Positions 48,785 through 63,770 of a stretch of DNA of 64,000 nt are shown piece by piece. A program made the position numbers and the translations under genes. Under the pieces are notes generated by a model. That model did no database searches and was not told where the DNA came from. It was given only the letters and a program-made list of their open reading frames with translations. The first letter of the stretch is position 1; every line of letters begins with the position of its first letter. The stretch covers positions 22,496,969 to 22,560,968 of the forward strand of contig NC_092092.1 in NCBI RefSeq assembly GCF_045679555.1, written 5' to 3'. The DNA comes from Salvelinus alpinus. Lineage: Eukaryota; Chordata; Actinopteri; Salmoniformes; Salmonidae.

Positions 48785-49789
48785 GCTAATGGAAGGAGAA
48801 AACATTCATGTCCTGCCCACATCCAGTGTAGAAAACTAAAAGATGTTCTGCTTCATCATTATACACACACAAGCATGTAGTTTACACAAATCACATATTG
48901 AGTTTCTATGGCGATTGACTGAAGATAATTCTTTTTTTTTTGTGTATTAATAGCATTACTATCAATGGGCCCTGATTTATATTTCTTAGTTTAGGGGTTT
49001 GTTCGAAATTGGTAAACATTGTCATCAACCATGTTTATTGTTCATATTACTTTCATATGTGCTTGCACTGTGCACCCAGCAGGCACATGTTCTTAACTGC
49101 GTACAAAACAACTCGCCGAACAGAGATGGTGGCAATTTGCAGAGCATTTAATTATGAAGTGTCATGCAGAAAGATGTTGCATGCATGTCTCCCTCCCATG
49201 AGGGGAACAGGACTTTTGGCACCAGTGGAAAGCAGGGGCCATTTATGGCAGTGAGCCAGTGTTGGACAACTTAGTCCTCCCATCTGTATCCTTCAAGGCT
49301 GTTGATGTTTAGAGAAAGAACGACATAACATGTACTTTCTTTTCAAGAAATGGCACTCTCTGTGCAGAGCCGTGTTGTAGTGGAAACATTCCCTGGAACA
49401 AGTCGCATGTAAGACTCCCCGCTGGGGACTAGGGTTCAATCCCCGTGTCCACTGTTCCTCCCACCTACCGGTCTCCCCCTCTGATTTCCTTACTGTCTAA
49501 ATGAGGTGAAAATATCTAAAACATATATTTTAAAAAGTAATGGCACAATTTGAGACATGCTATTATGTAAATCTAACCCACTCCTAAAAAAAGAAGTGCG
49601 AAAATATACCATCTGCAATGATTGAATCCTGACCTTATTATATTGAAATGACCACAAGGAGAAACATTCTGTTTGGTCAACAGTGATTATGAAAATTGTA
49701 GTCACAGACATAGGTAGTGGTAAATTGGCAATGTTAGCATAGAAAAAATAATCTGCATTAGTACAGTATATAAAAATTACAAATATACA
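48785..49789. other. Unassigned; short tRNA-SINE-like piece at about 49385-49450
   Basis: 'ggggactagggttcaatccc' resembles a box B of another SINE family, but without a convincing head or tail. The rest is unrecognised. Confidence 0.35.
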
Positions 49790-50278
49790 GGAAGTCTCTG
49801 GTAGCTTGACTTCAGACAGGAGATATGAAAAAGGGAGGATTCCGTTACTGTCTATATTGGTTTGAACATTATAGGCCTTCACATTAGATTCTCCCAGCAG
49901 CACTGAGCTGTGGATGATTGCTAGCCTGGTCTCTTCATAGTAAGGTGCACCCATTTCCCTCCCCAGTATGATGTCATGTGTCTGGCCAGACCAACACAAG
50001 GGGTAAGACACAGTCAGCCTCTGCAGATGTTGTACTGTGAAAGAGTCCTAAAAGGTTGGCCTGCTTCCTACAGAGTTGCACTTGATCAGCGTGAGATGCT
50101 ACACCTCCGAGTTGTTCAGCAGGAGGGCCACGTTGAGAGGGGACGTGTACCAGATGGTCAGGCATCTTATTTGCACCAAGCTGGGGCTGTCTGCCTGGTG
50201 CAGCAAAGAGAACGAGTGGTCTTTACAGGTACACTCTCGGGCTGATGACGCCACAGGCCACCAGCTCATGGACACCTG
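49790..50278 (-). pseudogene. Unidentified exon-like sequence with two stops, left arm
   Basis: Read from 50278 downward, one frame stays open except for two stop codons over about 160 codons. It starts after a splice-acceptor-like 'ttatactgtgcag', reads 'VSMSWWPVASSARECTCKDH', continues through 'VRCLTIWYTSPLN'-like hydrophobic sequence to 'NNSEV', stop, 'HLTLIKCNSVGSRPTF', stop, and ends near 'LLSEVKLPETS'. The closely matched right-arm copy (57055-58432, split by a LINE) supports this frame over most of its length. I do not recognise the family. It may be a relic of a secreted or membrane protein exon or part of an undescribed repeat. Confidence 0.4.
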
Positions 50279-51380
50279 CACAGTATAACAGGCTGTGGTC
50301 AGTCACGTGGGCTAGTTTGAACTGTGGCCTGAGGAGGCTGGAAAACACCATCCATATCAAGCAGTACAACAGAGGGACCAGGGTGCCTGAGGGCCAACAT
50401 CTCCAACAAGGCCCTCGCACAGCACAGTAAGCGTAATTAGGACACATCTCTGTGTGGGAGAGAGAAACAGACCACACAGTCCATTTAAACAGAGAAGCAC
50501 ATCTCAATGAAGTCAGGCCAAGATGGTGCCTCTGATTCCTTTATGAAATGGATCCTGTTCCCCAGCCAGAGACTGAGGAAATCTTCAGGCCTAAGTAAGC
50601 AGCTTTTGGATGATGAAGAGAGAACGTCCAATCACGGACTGTCTTTATTATCTGTTTGTAGCTCTGTCCAGGCTGAGCTGCTCCATTAGCTGTTTAAGGC
50701 TGTCCTGACCAGCTGGAATGGAAGATATTGGCTCAGGAGCCTTGTTAGCACAGGGTCACATCTGTAAACAACAGAATGAACAGTAAATAGAAACAGTTCA
50801 TCCTGGACCTCACTCAAAGAAGACTCCCACAGTACATCTAGCAAGTCATTAGAGGTCTAACATGATTTTAATCTATATACTTGGAGCATTCCTGTGTCTT
50901 TCCACATTGGTTTGTATTTTCAGGCCAACGTGTGTGATTAAGTGACATATTGGCAGATATTAGCCTCATACCTGCTGTAATTGCATGATTGTTTGGAGGT
51001 GTTATGCAAAAAGACGAGGGCTTTGGATGGAAAAACAGATTAGTTAGCAGTGTTTTTAAGAGACAAACTATTACGTAGCAGTTCATTTCTAGTGTGTTTC
51101 ACTGATTCTGAGAACATCTATTAAAGATGTGAGATGTATACCAGTAACTAGTTTGAGTGTTTGTCATCACTGATCAGGAACGCAGGACACATCCAGCTGT
51201 GGTCTATTAACTCCATCCCTGAGAGATGAGTGTGTCCTTTTGTTTCAACTCGGGAGGGTCATTCGATATTATGTGCAGTTCCTTATGGAATCACATTCAC
51301 GCGGACACACACACACTTGCTGTTTAATAGTGCAGAACAAAAATTTAATTATGGACAGGATTGCACAAAGGCTGTTTATA
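50016..51380. repeat. Left arm of a large inverted duplication
   Basis: This 1.36-kb segment matches the reverse complement of 55371-58432 once two later insertions in that arm are removed. Anchor blocks include 'caactctgtaggaagcaggc' in inverted orientation, 'ggatcctgttccccagccag', 'tctagcaagtcattagaggt' and 'gagatgagtgtgtcc'. Identity is high by eye (roughly nine of ten bases or better), with small indels. The arm ends at a Tc1 terminus at 51381. Confidence 0.93.
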
Positions 51381-51487
51381 AACTCAGCAAAAAAAGACAC
51401 GTCCCTTTTTCAGGACCCTGTCTTTCAAAGATAAATCGTAAAAATCCAAATAATTTCACAGATCTTCATTGTAATGGGTTTAAACAC
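51381..51487 (+). mobile_element. Tc1-type terminal fragment
   Basis: 'aactcagcaaaaaaagacac' and 'tttttcaggaccctgtcttt' resemble the terminus of another salmonid Tc1 family, following TA at 51379-51380. Only about 107 bp are present before a different Tc1 family takes over. Confidence 0.7.
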
Positions 51488-52160
51488 TCCTGGTTTCTCC
51501 TGGTCTGAGAGTCCTTTAGGTGCCTTTTGACAAACTCAAAGCAGGCTGTCGTGCGTTTTACTGAGTGGTTTCCGTCTGGCCACTCTACCATAAAGGCCTG
51601 ATTGGTGGAGTGCTGCAGAGATGGTTGTCCTTCTGGAAGGTGAACATTAGGCTATTTTTCACCTCCCTCCTCTCGATTGCTCAGTTTGGCCAGGCAGACA
51701 GCTCTAGGAAGAGTCTTGGTGGTTCCAAACTTCTTCCATTTAAGAATGATGGAGGCCACTGTGTTCTTGGGGACCTTCAAAGCTGCAGATTTTTTTTTGT
51801 ACTCTTCTCCAGATCTGTGCTTCTACACAATCCTGTCTCGGAACTCTACGGACAATCACGTCGACCTCGTGGCAGGCTTTTTGCTCTGTCAACTCTGGGA
51901 CCTTATATAGACTTTCCAAATCATGTTCAATCAATTGAATTTACCACAGGTGGACTCCAATCATCTCAAGGATGATCAATGGAAACAGGGTGCACCTGAG
52001 CTCAATTATCGAGTCGCATAGCAAAGGGTTGGAATACTTACGTAAACAAGGTATTTCCGTTTTTTAAATAATTGTTATATAATTTCTAAAAACCTGTTTT
52101 TGCTTTGTCATTGTGTGGTAGTGTGTGTAGGTTGATGTGGAAAAAAACATGTATTTAATG
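51488..52160 (-). mobile_element. 5' portion of a Tc1-like element, reverse
   Basis: Reverse-complement match to 18990-19950: shared blocks include 'gagtcctttaggtgcctttt', 'gccactctaccataaaggcc' and 'gatgatcaatggaaacaggg'. The TIR and the catalytic 3' half are missing; a G/T-rich indel lies near 52130. Confidence 0.85.
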
Positions 52161-53065
52161 TTGCCAAACAAAGTGCCTAACTACTGTAGATGCTTATGCA
52201 AATGAGCTAGGTAACCAACGACTGTAGTTACGTGTACAACGCAAGTTACCTTCCTTTCAAGTAAAAAGAAAACCAGCATAGGCTAGTATAATGACTTGTG
52301 ACCTTTTATTGTTGACGAGTACATTGAGTTAACGTTAACACGTGTTTTGTGTAGTCCCATTTTTTCACGTGGTGACATGCAAGCTAAAGTTAGCCCACCA
52401 GGGCCGGGATATAGCTAGCTAACTATTGTCTGGTGGGAGCATCTAGTTAAAACTATTTTGTTTAGGTCAAATCTGTGGTTAGGTGCTAGCAAACAGGTCT
52501 CCCCTTATCACACAGCTCCAGCAACGCCTCTCGCTTAGAGGTCGGAAAACGATAAAATGCACATGTGCTTATCGGAGTAGTGGTACAGAACCATCCTTGC
52601 TTCTGATCGACAAAGAGACCTAAGGTTAGCTACAAAGGCCAGGGTAATTAAACAAATTATATTCATTGTAAAATTATAGGGTAGCTAGCAAGGTGACTTA
52701 AAGTGTTAACCAAGAACACACTATCAATTATTTACACGAGAAAGTAAAAAGGCTATAATATCTACTTTCTAGGTTACTTGGCAATGAGTTTGCATGGAGA
52801 AATGTGGATGTTTCTCCTACCCTGCTTAAGTGATGACGTCAAAGGTTGCGACAGGAAGTGTAGTTCTGTATGATAGCCACATTAGCGGCTGATTAGCGTT
52901 TCATTACAGGCAAAACGTCATGCAAGGGTAATCCTACACGAAACATAGACTTACATAAAGTAGTTCTAAAACCCCCTACGGAAAATGTATATTGGAAAAA
53001 CAATTGGAATAATTTCCGGGTTTTACCGCTAGTTTTATAGGTATTGTAATGAAACAGCAGGGAGC
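52161..53065. other. Unassigned sequence with CRE-like TGACGTCA
   Basis: Includes 'gatgacgtcaaaggttgcga' followed by 'caggaagtg' (ETS-like) near 52831-52860. No transcript can be assigned from the sequence. Confidence 0.35.
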
Positions 53066-53130
53066 AGGTCTCGAGCCCTCGACCTTCTAGGGAGGTCCGG
53101 CGCGCTATCGACTGTGCCGCAAAAGAATGC
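53066..53130 (-). repeat. tRNA-like relic
   Basis: On the minus strand 'gcggcacagtcgatagcgcg' (box A-like) is followed by 'gacctccctagaaggtc', a 5-bp stem with a 7-base loop, and 'ggctcgagacc' (box B-like). The acceptor ends do not pair and the anticodon loop lacks the usual T33, so I read this as a tRNA-derived repeat or pseudo-tRNA, not a gene. Confidence 0.4.
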
Positions 53131-53708
53131 TCGAACGGCAGAGTCGATATCCGCGCTTATAAACCCAGGGTCGTTACAGTATTATGACTCGAACTGTGGT
53201 ACTCAATTCGACGAGGGTTGTTGACGTCAACTGCATGCGTTCAATGGAGAGACTCATATCATGAATATGCATAGGCATCCTCGAGACAACTCCAATATAA
53301 AGTGTTTTTTCTCAAAGTTGCCGGGATGTCACGTGTCCTAATTATATTAGTACACTCGTAACAACTTAAGCATTACGAACATTTTATTCTATCAAATAAA
53401 CCTCACGTAGCAAATAAGCCATTCATGTTTGTTTTTGACCAAATTCGACACTCATTGACCTCCCATACAACGAAAAACGTCACCTGCTGGAGGGAGACAT
53501 ATTTTCCGCCGAGTTGGGTCTCTATTTTCCTCTCAGTCTACACCCATTGCATTTGATAGGTGCGCTTGATGTAGCTTGCCCAGTGAGCTGGTAGATAGGT
53601 CCACGCAAGGCACAGGCCAGGCCAGGCAAGCTACACATTGAGCAAACGGTGCAAATCCGCTGTCAGACCGAACAAACCTAAGTACCATAAATATATCAAC
53701 TTTACAAA

Positions 53709-53962
53709 TGCCGCGTTCAGAACTGGAACTCAGAACTGGGTACTCGGAAATCTCAGAATTCTGTGCGTTCAAAACAACTGGGAATTAGGGGAAAAAACGA
53801 GCTTCGATTGGAAGAAAAGTCGTTTTGAACGGTCATCCAACTTGGAATTCTAACTCGGAACTCGGGCATCTTTATAAAGCTCAGACTTTCTGTCCTGAAT
53901 ATTATTGACGTCATGATTTGACTTCGTATTTTTCGGAGTTCCCAGTTGTTATGAACGCAGCA
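53709..53962. mobile_element. TIR element (MITE) with self-complementary interior
   Basis: The left end 'tgccgcgttcagaactgg' is inverted at the right (complement 'tgctgcgttcataacaactg'). A similar 'gtgcgttcaaaacaactggg' lies inside at 53763. It is about 254 bp without coding capacity. Target duplication not determined. Confidence 0.6.
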
Positions 53963-54289
53963 TCAGTCAAAGCGTGGCCTTTTGGGACAAGTAGTTCCCA
54001 AGTCCCGACGTCAGGAAAAGCATTTTTTCCCCAAACCCCTTTCCAGTCCTGTAAGCAGTGTTCATCGGTAGTTGCTACGGGAGAGTGACGTCAGTGATAA
54101 GTTATTATTCACAAATACATTTCCAGTTCCATTTCCCAGTTTATGATTTGTAGCCCTATCAGGAGCACTGCTTTCTTCTAGGCCTAATGTGTTTTTGACA
54201 GTCCAGACGAAATTATGATTTTTACCATCTTTTACAAAAAGGAAAATCGCACTTCGGGCTCCAGGGTAATTGGTCAAAGCGTGAAATAC

Positions 54290-54967
54290 TCGATCTTAAA
54301 ACTATTCTTGTTTGCATATGATTTGATAAACCTTCAACTTCAATTTAAAGCTGCAATATATAACTTTTTGTGCGACCCAATCAAATGTACATAGAAATGT
54401 GAGTTATAGACCAGTCATTGAAAGCAAGTCTAAGAAGCGGTAGATCCGTTCTATGTGCGCTATTTATATGCTTCCCATTCTTAAGTAGATTCTTTTCACC
54501 TTTTGGTTTTGTACACCAGCTTCAAACAGCTGAAAATACAATATTTTTGGCTAATGAAAATATATTTTACAGTGGTTTAGATGGTTCAATGATTCTCTAC
54601 ACTATAAATTGCTTGTTTTGTCACATCAACTGAAATTAGGTGAACTTAGAATTTTTGCATCTATGAAATGGCGGAGTGATTAGAACGGCACACAGTAAGT
54701 TGTATCTTTTGTAGTTGTAAAATAATTTTTGTGTGATATGAAGGTAGACTTCCTAAGCTTTCCAAAACCGTATTGCAAGCTAGGATTATTAACAGTTAAC
54801 AGAGCATTGGGACTGTTGTACACATTGGCCACGCTGTGGTACATGGTTTGAATGAGAACTAAAGAGGTCTGGATATGGCCCCTTAGGAGGAATGAAAAAG
54901 TCTGGGTCTGGTCTGCATGGTCTTGGCAGTCTGGGATGATTTCTATTTCTCTATTGGGGCTCAACTG
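54290..54967. other. Unassigned sequence in the inverted-duplication spacer
   Basis: AT-rich, no recognisable element or gene. Confidence 0.4.
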
Positions 54968-55184
54968 CCTGCAAAACAAAGCGCTGGTTCTATAGGGAGA
55001 CCAAAACAAAGCTCTGGCTCTATGGGGAGACCAAAACAAAGCGCTGGTTCTATAGGGAGACCAAAACAAAGCTCTGGCTCTATGGGGAGACCAAAACAAA
55101 GCGCTGGTTCTATAGGGAGACCAAAACAAAGCTCTGGCTCTATGGGGAGATCAAAACAAAGCTCTGGCTCTATGGGGAGACCTG
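54968..55184. repeat. 30-bp minisatellite with 60-bp higher-order dimers
   Basis: Two alternating 30-bp variants, 'gcgctggttctatagggaga' type and 'gctctggctctatggggaga' type, each followed by 'ccaaaacaaa'. Consecutive 60-bp dimers at 55021-55080 and 55081-55140 are identical. As 30 is a multiple of three, frames on both strands stay open (e.g. 'SAGSIGRPKQSSGSMGRPKQ'); these are repeat artefacts. Confidence 0.95.
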
Positions 55185-55829
55185 TGATAGTCAGGAAGAC
55201 CCTCTTGATTTGTTTTGTAACTCTACCAGTCATGAGGGAGTCTTCATTAAAAACTATTACGTTGATTGGCGGATAAATTGAAATTTGACCTCCAGACATT
55301 TTGAACAAAGGCTAACTTGAACAAACTATGAATTGTATCACCCTTTTTATCAAGCCAATGCATATAAATAACAGCCTTTGTGCAATCCTGTCCATAACGA
55401 CATTTTTGTTCTGCACTATTAAACAGCAAGTGTGTATGTGTGTGTGTCCACGCGGGCACGTGAATGTGATTCCATAAGGAACTGCACATAGTATCCAATG
55501 ACCATCCCGAGTTGAAACAAAGGGACACACTCATCTCTCAGGGAGGGAGTTAATAAACCACAGCTGGGTGTGTCCTGCGTTCCTGATCAGTGATCACAAC
55601 CAACAAACACTCAAACTAGTTACTGGCACACATCTCACATCTTTAATAGATGTTCTCAGAATCCCTGGAACATACTAGCAATATACTTCTAAGCAATAGC
55701 TTGTCTCTAAAAACACTGCTAACTAATCTGTTTTCCATCCAAGGCCCTCTTGTGGTTTTGCATAACACCTCCAAACAATCAGGTAATTACAGCATGTATG
55801 AGGCTAATGTCTGCCAATATGTCACTTAA

Positions 55830-56398
55830 AAGGATCCAACCCTTTTTTTCAATTTTCACCTAAAATGACATACCCACATCTAACTGCCTGTAGCTCAGGA
55901 CCTGAAGCAGTTTGTGGACATTTTAAATTAATGTAGGAGAATACAACACATTAGATCTGGTAAAAGATAATACACAGAAAAAAACATGCATATTTGTATT
56001 TGTTCCATCTTCGAAATGCAATAGAGGCTATAAAGTATTAATCCAGCCAAGGCGCAATTTAGATTTTGGCTACTAGATGGCAACAGTGTATGCGCAACAT
56101 TTTGGACTGATCCAATGAACCATTGCATATATGTTGAAAATGTTGTATCAAGACTGCCCAAATGTACCTAATTGGTTTATTAATACATTCTCTACCATCC
56201 TATTGTTTGAGGATTCTTTCACTGTAATAGCTACTGTAAATTGAACAGTGTTGTTAGATTGACAATAATTTAAGTTTTCGGCCCATATCAGATATGTCTA
56301 TGTCCTGGGAATTGTTTTTGTTACTTATGCTCATGCTAATCACATTAGCCTACATTAGCTCAACCGTCCCGCGGGGGGACACTGATCCTGTAGAGGTT
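55830..56398. mobile_element. TTAA-flanked interspersed repeat
   Basis: 'ttaa' flanks both sides (55826-55829 and 56399-56402), and the left arm of the inverted duplication has the empty site with one TTAA (complement of 'gtgattaagtgac', about 50942). The insert begins 'aaggatccaaccc' and ends 'gatcctgtagaggtt', with no clear terminal inverted repeat. TTAA is the target of piggyBac and Kolobok transposons; which one applies is open. It resembles an abundant salmonid repeat. Confidence 0.75.
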
Positions 56399-57232
56399 TT
56401 AATCACACACGTTGGCCTAAAAAAAAAAAAAATTGTGGAAAGACACAGGAATGCGCCAAGTATATAGATTAAAATCATGTTAGACCTCTAATGACTTGCT
56501 AGATGTACTGTGGGAGTCTTCTTTGAGTGAGGTCCAGGATGAACTGTTTCTATTTACTGTTCATTCTGTTGTTTACAGATGTGACCCTGTGCTAACAAGG
56601 CTCCTGAGCCAATATCTTCCATTCCAGCTGGTCAGGACAGCCTTAAACAGAGCATGGAACAGCTCAGCCTGGGCAGAGCTACAAACATAAAAAAGACTGA
56701 TTGGACATTCTCTCTTCATCATCCAAAAGCTGCTTACTTAGGCCTGAAGATTTCCTCAGTCTCTGGCTGGGGAACAGGATCCATTTCATAAAGGAATCAG
56801 AGGCACCATCTTGGCCTGACTTCATTGAGATGTGCTTCTCTGTTTAAATGGACTGTGTGGTCTGTTTCTCTCTCCACACACACAGTTGAGTGCTAATCAC
56901 GCTTGCTGTGCTGTGCGAGGGCCTTGTTGGAGATGTTGGCCCTCAGGCACCTTGGTCAGGCTCTGTTGTACTGCTTGATATGGATGGAAGTTTCCAGCCT
57001 CCTCAGGCCAGAGTTCAAACTAGCCCATGTGACTGACCACAGCCTGTTATAATGTGCAGGTGTCCATGAGCTGGTGGCCTGTGGCGTCATCAGCCCGAGA
57101 GTGTACCTGTAAAGACCACTCGTTCTCTTTGCTGCACCAGGCAGACAGCCCCAGCTTGGTGCAAATAAGATGCCTGACCATCTGGTACACGTCCCCACTC
57201 AACGTGGCCCTCCTGCTGAACAACTCTGAGGT

Positions 57233-58329
57233 TAAAAAAATATATATATTTCACCTTTATTTAACCAGGTAGGCTAGTTGAGAACAAGTTCTCATTTGCA
57301 ACTGCGGCCTGGCCAAGATAAAGCATAGCAATTCGACACATACAAAAACACAGAGTTACACATGGAATAAACAAAACATACAGTCAATAATACAGTAGAA
57401 AAATAAGTCTATATACAATGTGAGCAAATGAGGTGAGATAAGGGAAGTAAAGGCAAAAAAAGGCCATGGTGGCGAGGTAAATACAATATAGCAAGTAAAA
57501 CACTGGAATGGTAGATTTGCAGTGGAAGAATGTGCAAAGTAGAAATATAAATAATAGGGTGCAAAGGAGCAAAAATAAATAAATACAGTAGGGGAAGAGG
57601 TAGTTGTTTGGGCTAAATTATAGATGGGCTATGTACAGGTGCAGTAATCTGTGAGCTGCTCTGACAGCTGGTGCTTAAAGCTAGTGAGGGAGATAAGTGT
57701 TTCCAGCTTCAGAGATTTTTGCAGTTTGTTCCAGTCATTGGCAGCAGAGAACTGGAAGGAAAGACGACCAAAGGAGGAATTGGCTTTGGGGGTGACCAGT
57801 GAGATATACCTGCTGGAGCGCGTGCTACGAGTGGGTGCTGCTATTGTGACCAGTGAGCTGAGATAAGGCGGGGGCATTACCTAGCAGAGACTTGTAGATA
57901 ACCTGTAGCCAGTGGGTTTGGCGACGAGTATGAAGCGAGGGCCAACCAACGAGAGCGTACAGGTCGCAATGGTGGGTAGTGTATGGGGCTTTGGTGACAA
58001 AACGGATAGCACTGTGATAGACTGTATCCAGTTTGTTGAGTAGAGTGTTGGAGGCTATTTTATAGATGACATATCCAAAGTCGAGGATCGGTAGGATGGT
58101 CAGTTTTACGAGGGTATGTTTTGCAGCATGAGTGAAGGATGCTTTGTTGCGATATAGGAAGCCGAATCTAGATTTAATTTTGGATTGGAGATGCTTAATG
58201 TGAGTCTGGAAGGAGAGTTTACAGTCTAACCAGACACCTAGGTATTTGTAGTTGTCCACGTATTCTAAGTCAGAGCCGTCCAGAGTAGTGATGCTGGACG
58301 GGCGAGCAGTGATCGGTTGAATAGCATGC
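57233..58329 (-). mobile_element. 5'-truncated Rex1/L2-group LINE
   Basis: Inserted on the minus strand with a probable short duplication 'aggt' (57229-57232 and 58330-58333), judged against the uninterrupted left-arm copy. The 3' UTR with 'acttgttctcaactagccta' lies at the left end. It encodes the C-terminal part of a reverse transcriptase. Confidence 0.88.
57629..58329 (-). pseudogene. LINE reverse-transcriptase C-terminal region
   Basis: Minus frames give 'DNYKYLGVWLDCKLSFQTHI' (the conserved YLG block following the palm domain), 'KIKSRFGFLYRNK', 'LDTVYHSAIRFVTKAPYTTH', and a terminal 'SFQFSAANDWNKLQ'. This order is typical of Rex1/L2/CR1-group LINEs. The catalytic YADD lies upstream and is not in this truncated copy. 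A frameshift near 57870 separates the two frames. Confidence 0.85.
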
Positions 58330-58432
58330 AGGTGTGGCACATCATGCTGTTTAAGTGCAACTCTGTAGGAAGCAGGCCAACATTATTGGACTCTTTCGCA
58401 ATGCAGAATCTGCAGAGTCTGACTGCTTTACG

Positions 58433-59433
58433 GTAGAATTTAATTGACATGAAATAGAATTTCATTGACATAAATGTCCTTCAGTCTACCCTGCAAGGAT
58501 AACAATTTGTTTGCTCTTTCAAATCTGCATTTATTAACATAGTAATTACAATAATCCATTTAATTAGCTTTTTATTGTATATTATGCAAAGAAAATACAA
58601 AAAAACAAAGGTAAGGGAAATTATTGGGGAAAGGTGAGTTAAAACATTAAGTACAACAGAATTAGTTTGCACACAAAATAGAAAAATTCTTAACATCATT
58701 TTTTAATATATAATTTTAGCTGTATGAAAAGTATAGTGTCAAAATTGTACACAATTAAAAACTAAATAATTAGGTATAGGGCAAACAGCAAGGCACTGAT
58801 AACAACATACATTATTATCACCACAGCAATCCAATTGCATTGGTATAACTTGGTCATCTGAATATAATAGGACCTAATAATACATTTTGAAACATTGTAC
58901 ATGTATGACAATCATGTAAAAAGTGCAAAGAGAACTAATATACACAGCACAAGACAATAACCTAATGAATATCATTCATTCTCCTCTCTCAACCCTTATT
59001 CTCTTGCTACCTTAGAAAACATTCATGTCACTCAAGTAGGCACAGTAAAAGAATGGACAAGAGGAACACTTTTTATTTTTACAAATGTGCTGTCGGAAAT
59101 GCATTAATTCGGTCTAATGAAATTCAACATTACAATGGGGCAGTTCCCAGCATTCAATACCACTTGGTTTTCACTATCCCTGGTTCACCTGAGTAAGCAA
59201 CAGTCCCAGGTTACCCCTCTGATTATCCTCTCCATCTCCACCATAGGCTGCCCATTTAAATAGTTAAAGGAACAGGAAAAGTATTGGTAGGACTCCAGGC
59301 TGTGGGCCTAGAACAACCAATCAAAGACTAAACTGAATACCCTGCTCTCCCCCAAACAGATTCAGGTGCGGTTAAGTAGACGCACGAGCTGAGCATATGT
59401 AAATAAATCACCATCCTTTCTCTTGAGAGAAAC
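58433..59433 (-). other. Probable ifngr1 3' UTR and downstream sequence
   Basis: AT-rich, no open frame or transposon. It follows the ifngr1 stop codon on the minus strand. A complementary AATAAA at 59072-59077 would give a 3' UTR of about 350 bases; further 'tttatt' occurrences near 58530 and 58571 are alternatives. Confidence 0.5.
59072..59077 (-). terminator. Candidate polyadenylation signal of ifngr1
   Basis: Plus-strand 'tttatt' reads AATAAA on the gene strand, 357 bases after the stop codon. No transcript evidence is available. Confidence 0.45.

Positions 59434-63770
<4,337 letters not shown>

Larger units (their letters stand above)
55371..58432. repeat. Right arm of the inverted duplication (with two later insertions)
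   Basis: Reverse complement of 50016-51380. After removing the TTAA-flanked insert (55830-56398) and a LINE (57233-58329) it is about 1.39 kb, close to the left arm. The outer end fades after 'ctgcagagtctgactg' at about 58425. Between the arms lie about 4 kb of unique sequence, Tc1 pieces, a MITE and a minisatellite. Confidence 0.93.
57045..58432 (+). pseudogene. Unidentified exon-like sequence, right arm, split by a LINE
   Basis: After the acceptor-like 'ttataatgtgcag' (to 57058) it reads 'VSMSWWPVASSARECTCKDH' and is open to 'LLNNSEV' at 57232. There the LINE 57233-58329 intrudes, and homology to the left arm resumes at 58330 ('aggtgtggcacatcatgctg', then 'caactctgtaggaagcaggc'). The Ser/Cys-rich start is conserved between arms. 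Protein family unknown. Confidence 0.4.

Noticed and set aside
53066-53130. tRNA gene on the minus strand
   Set aside because: The acceptor ends do not pair and the anticodon loop is atypical; kept only as a tRNA-like relic.
54917-55308. Frames encoding 10-residue repeats on both strands
   Set aside because: A 30-bp minisatellite is a multiple of three, so frames stay open by arithmetic.
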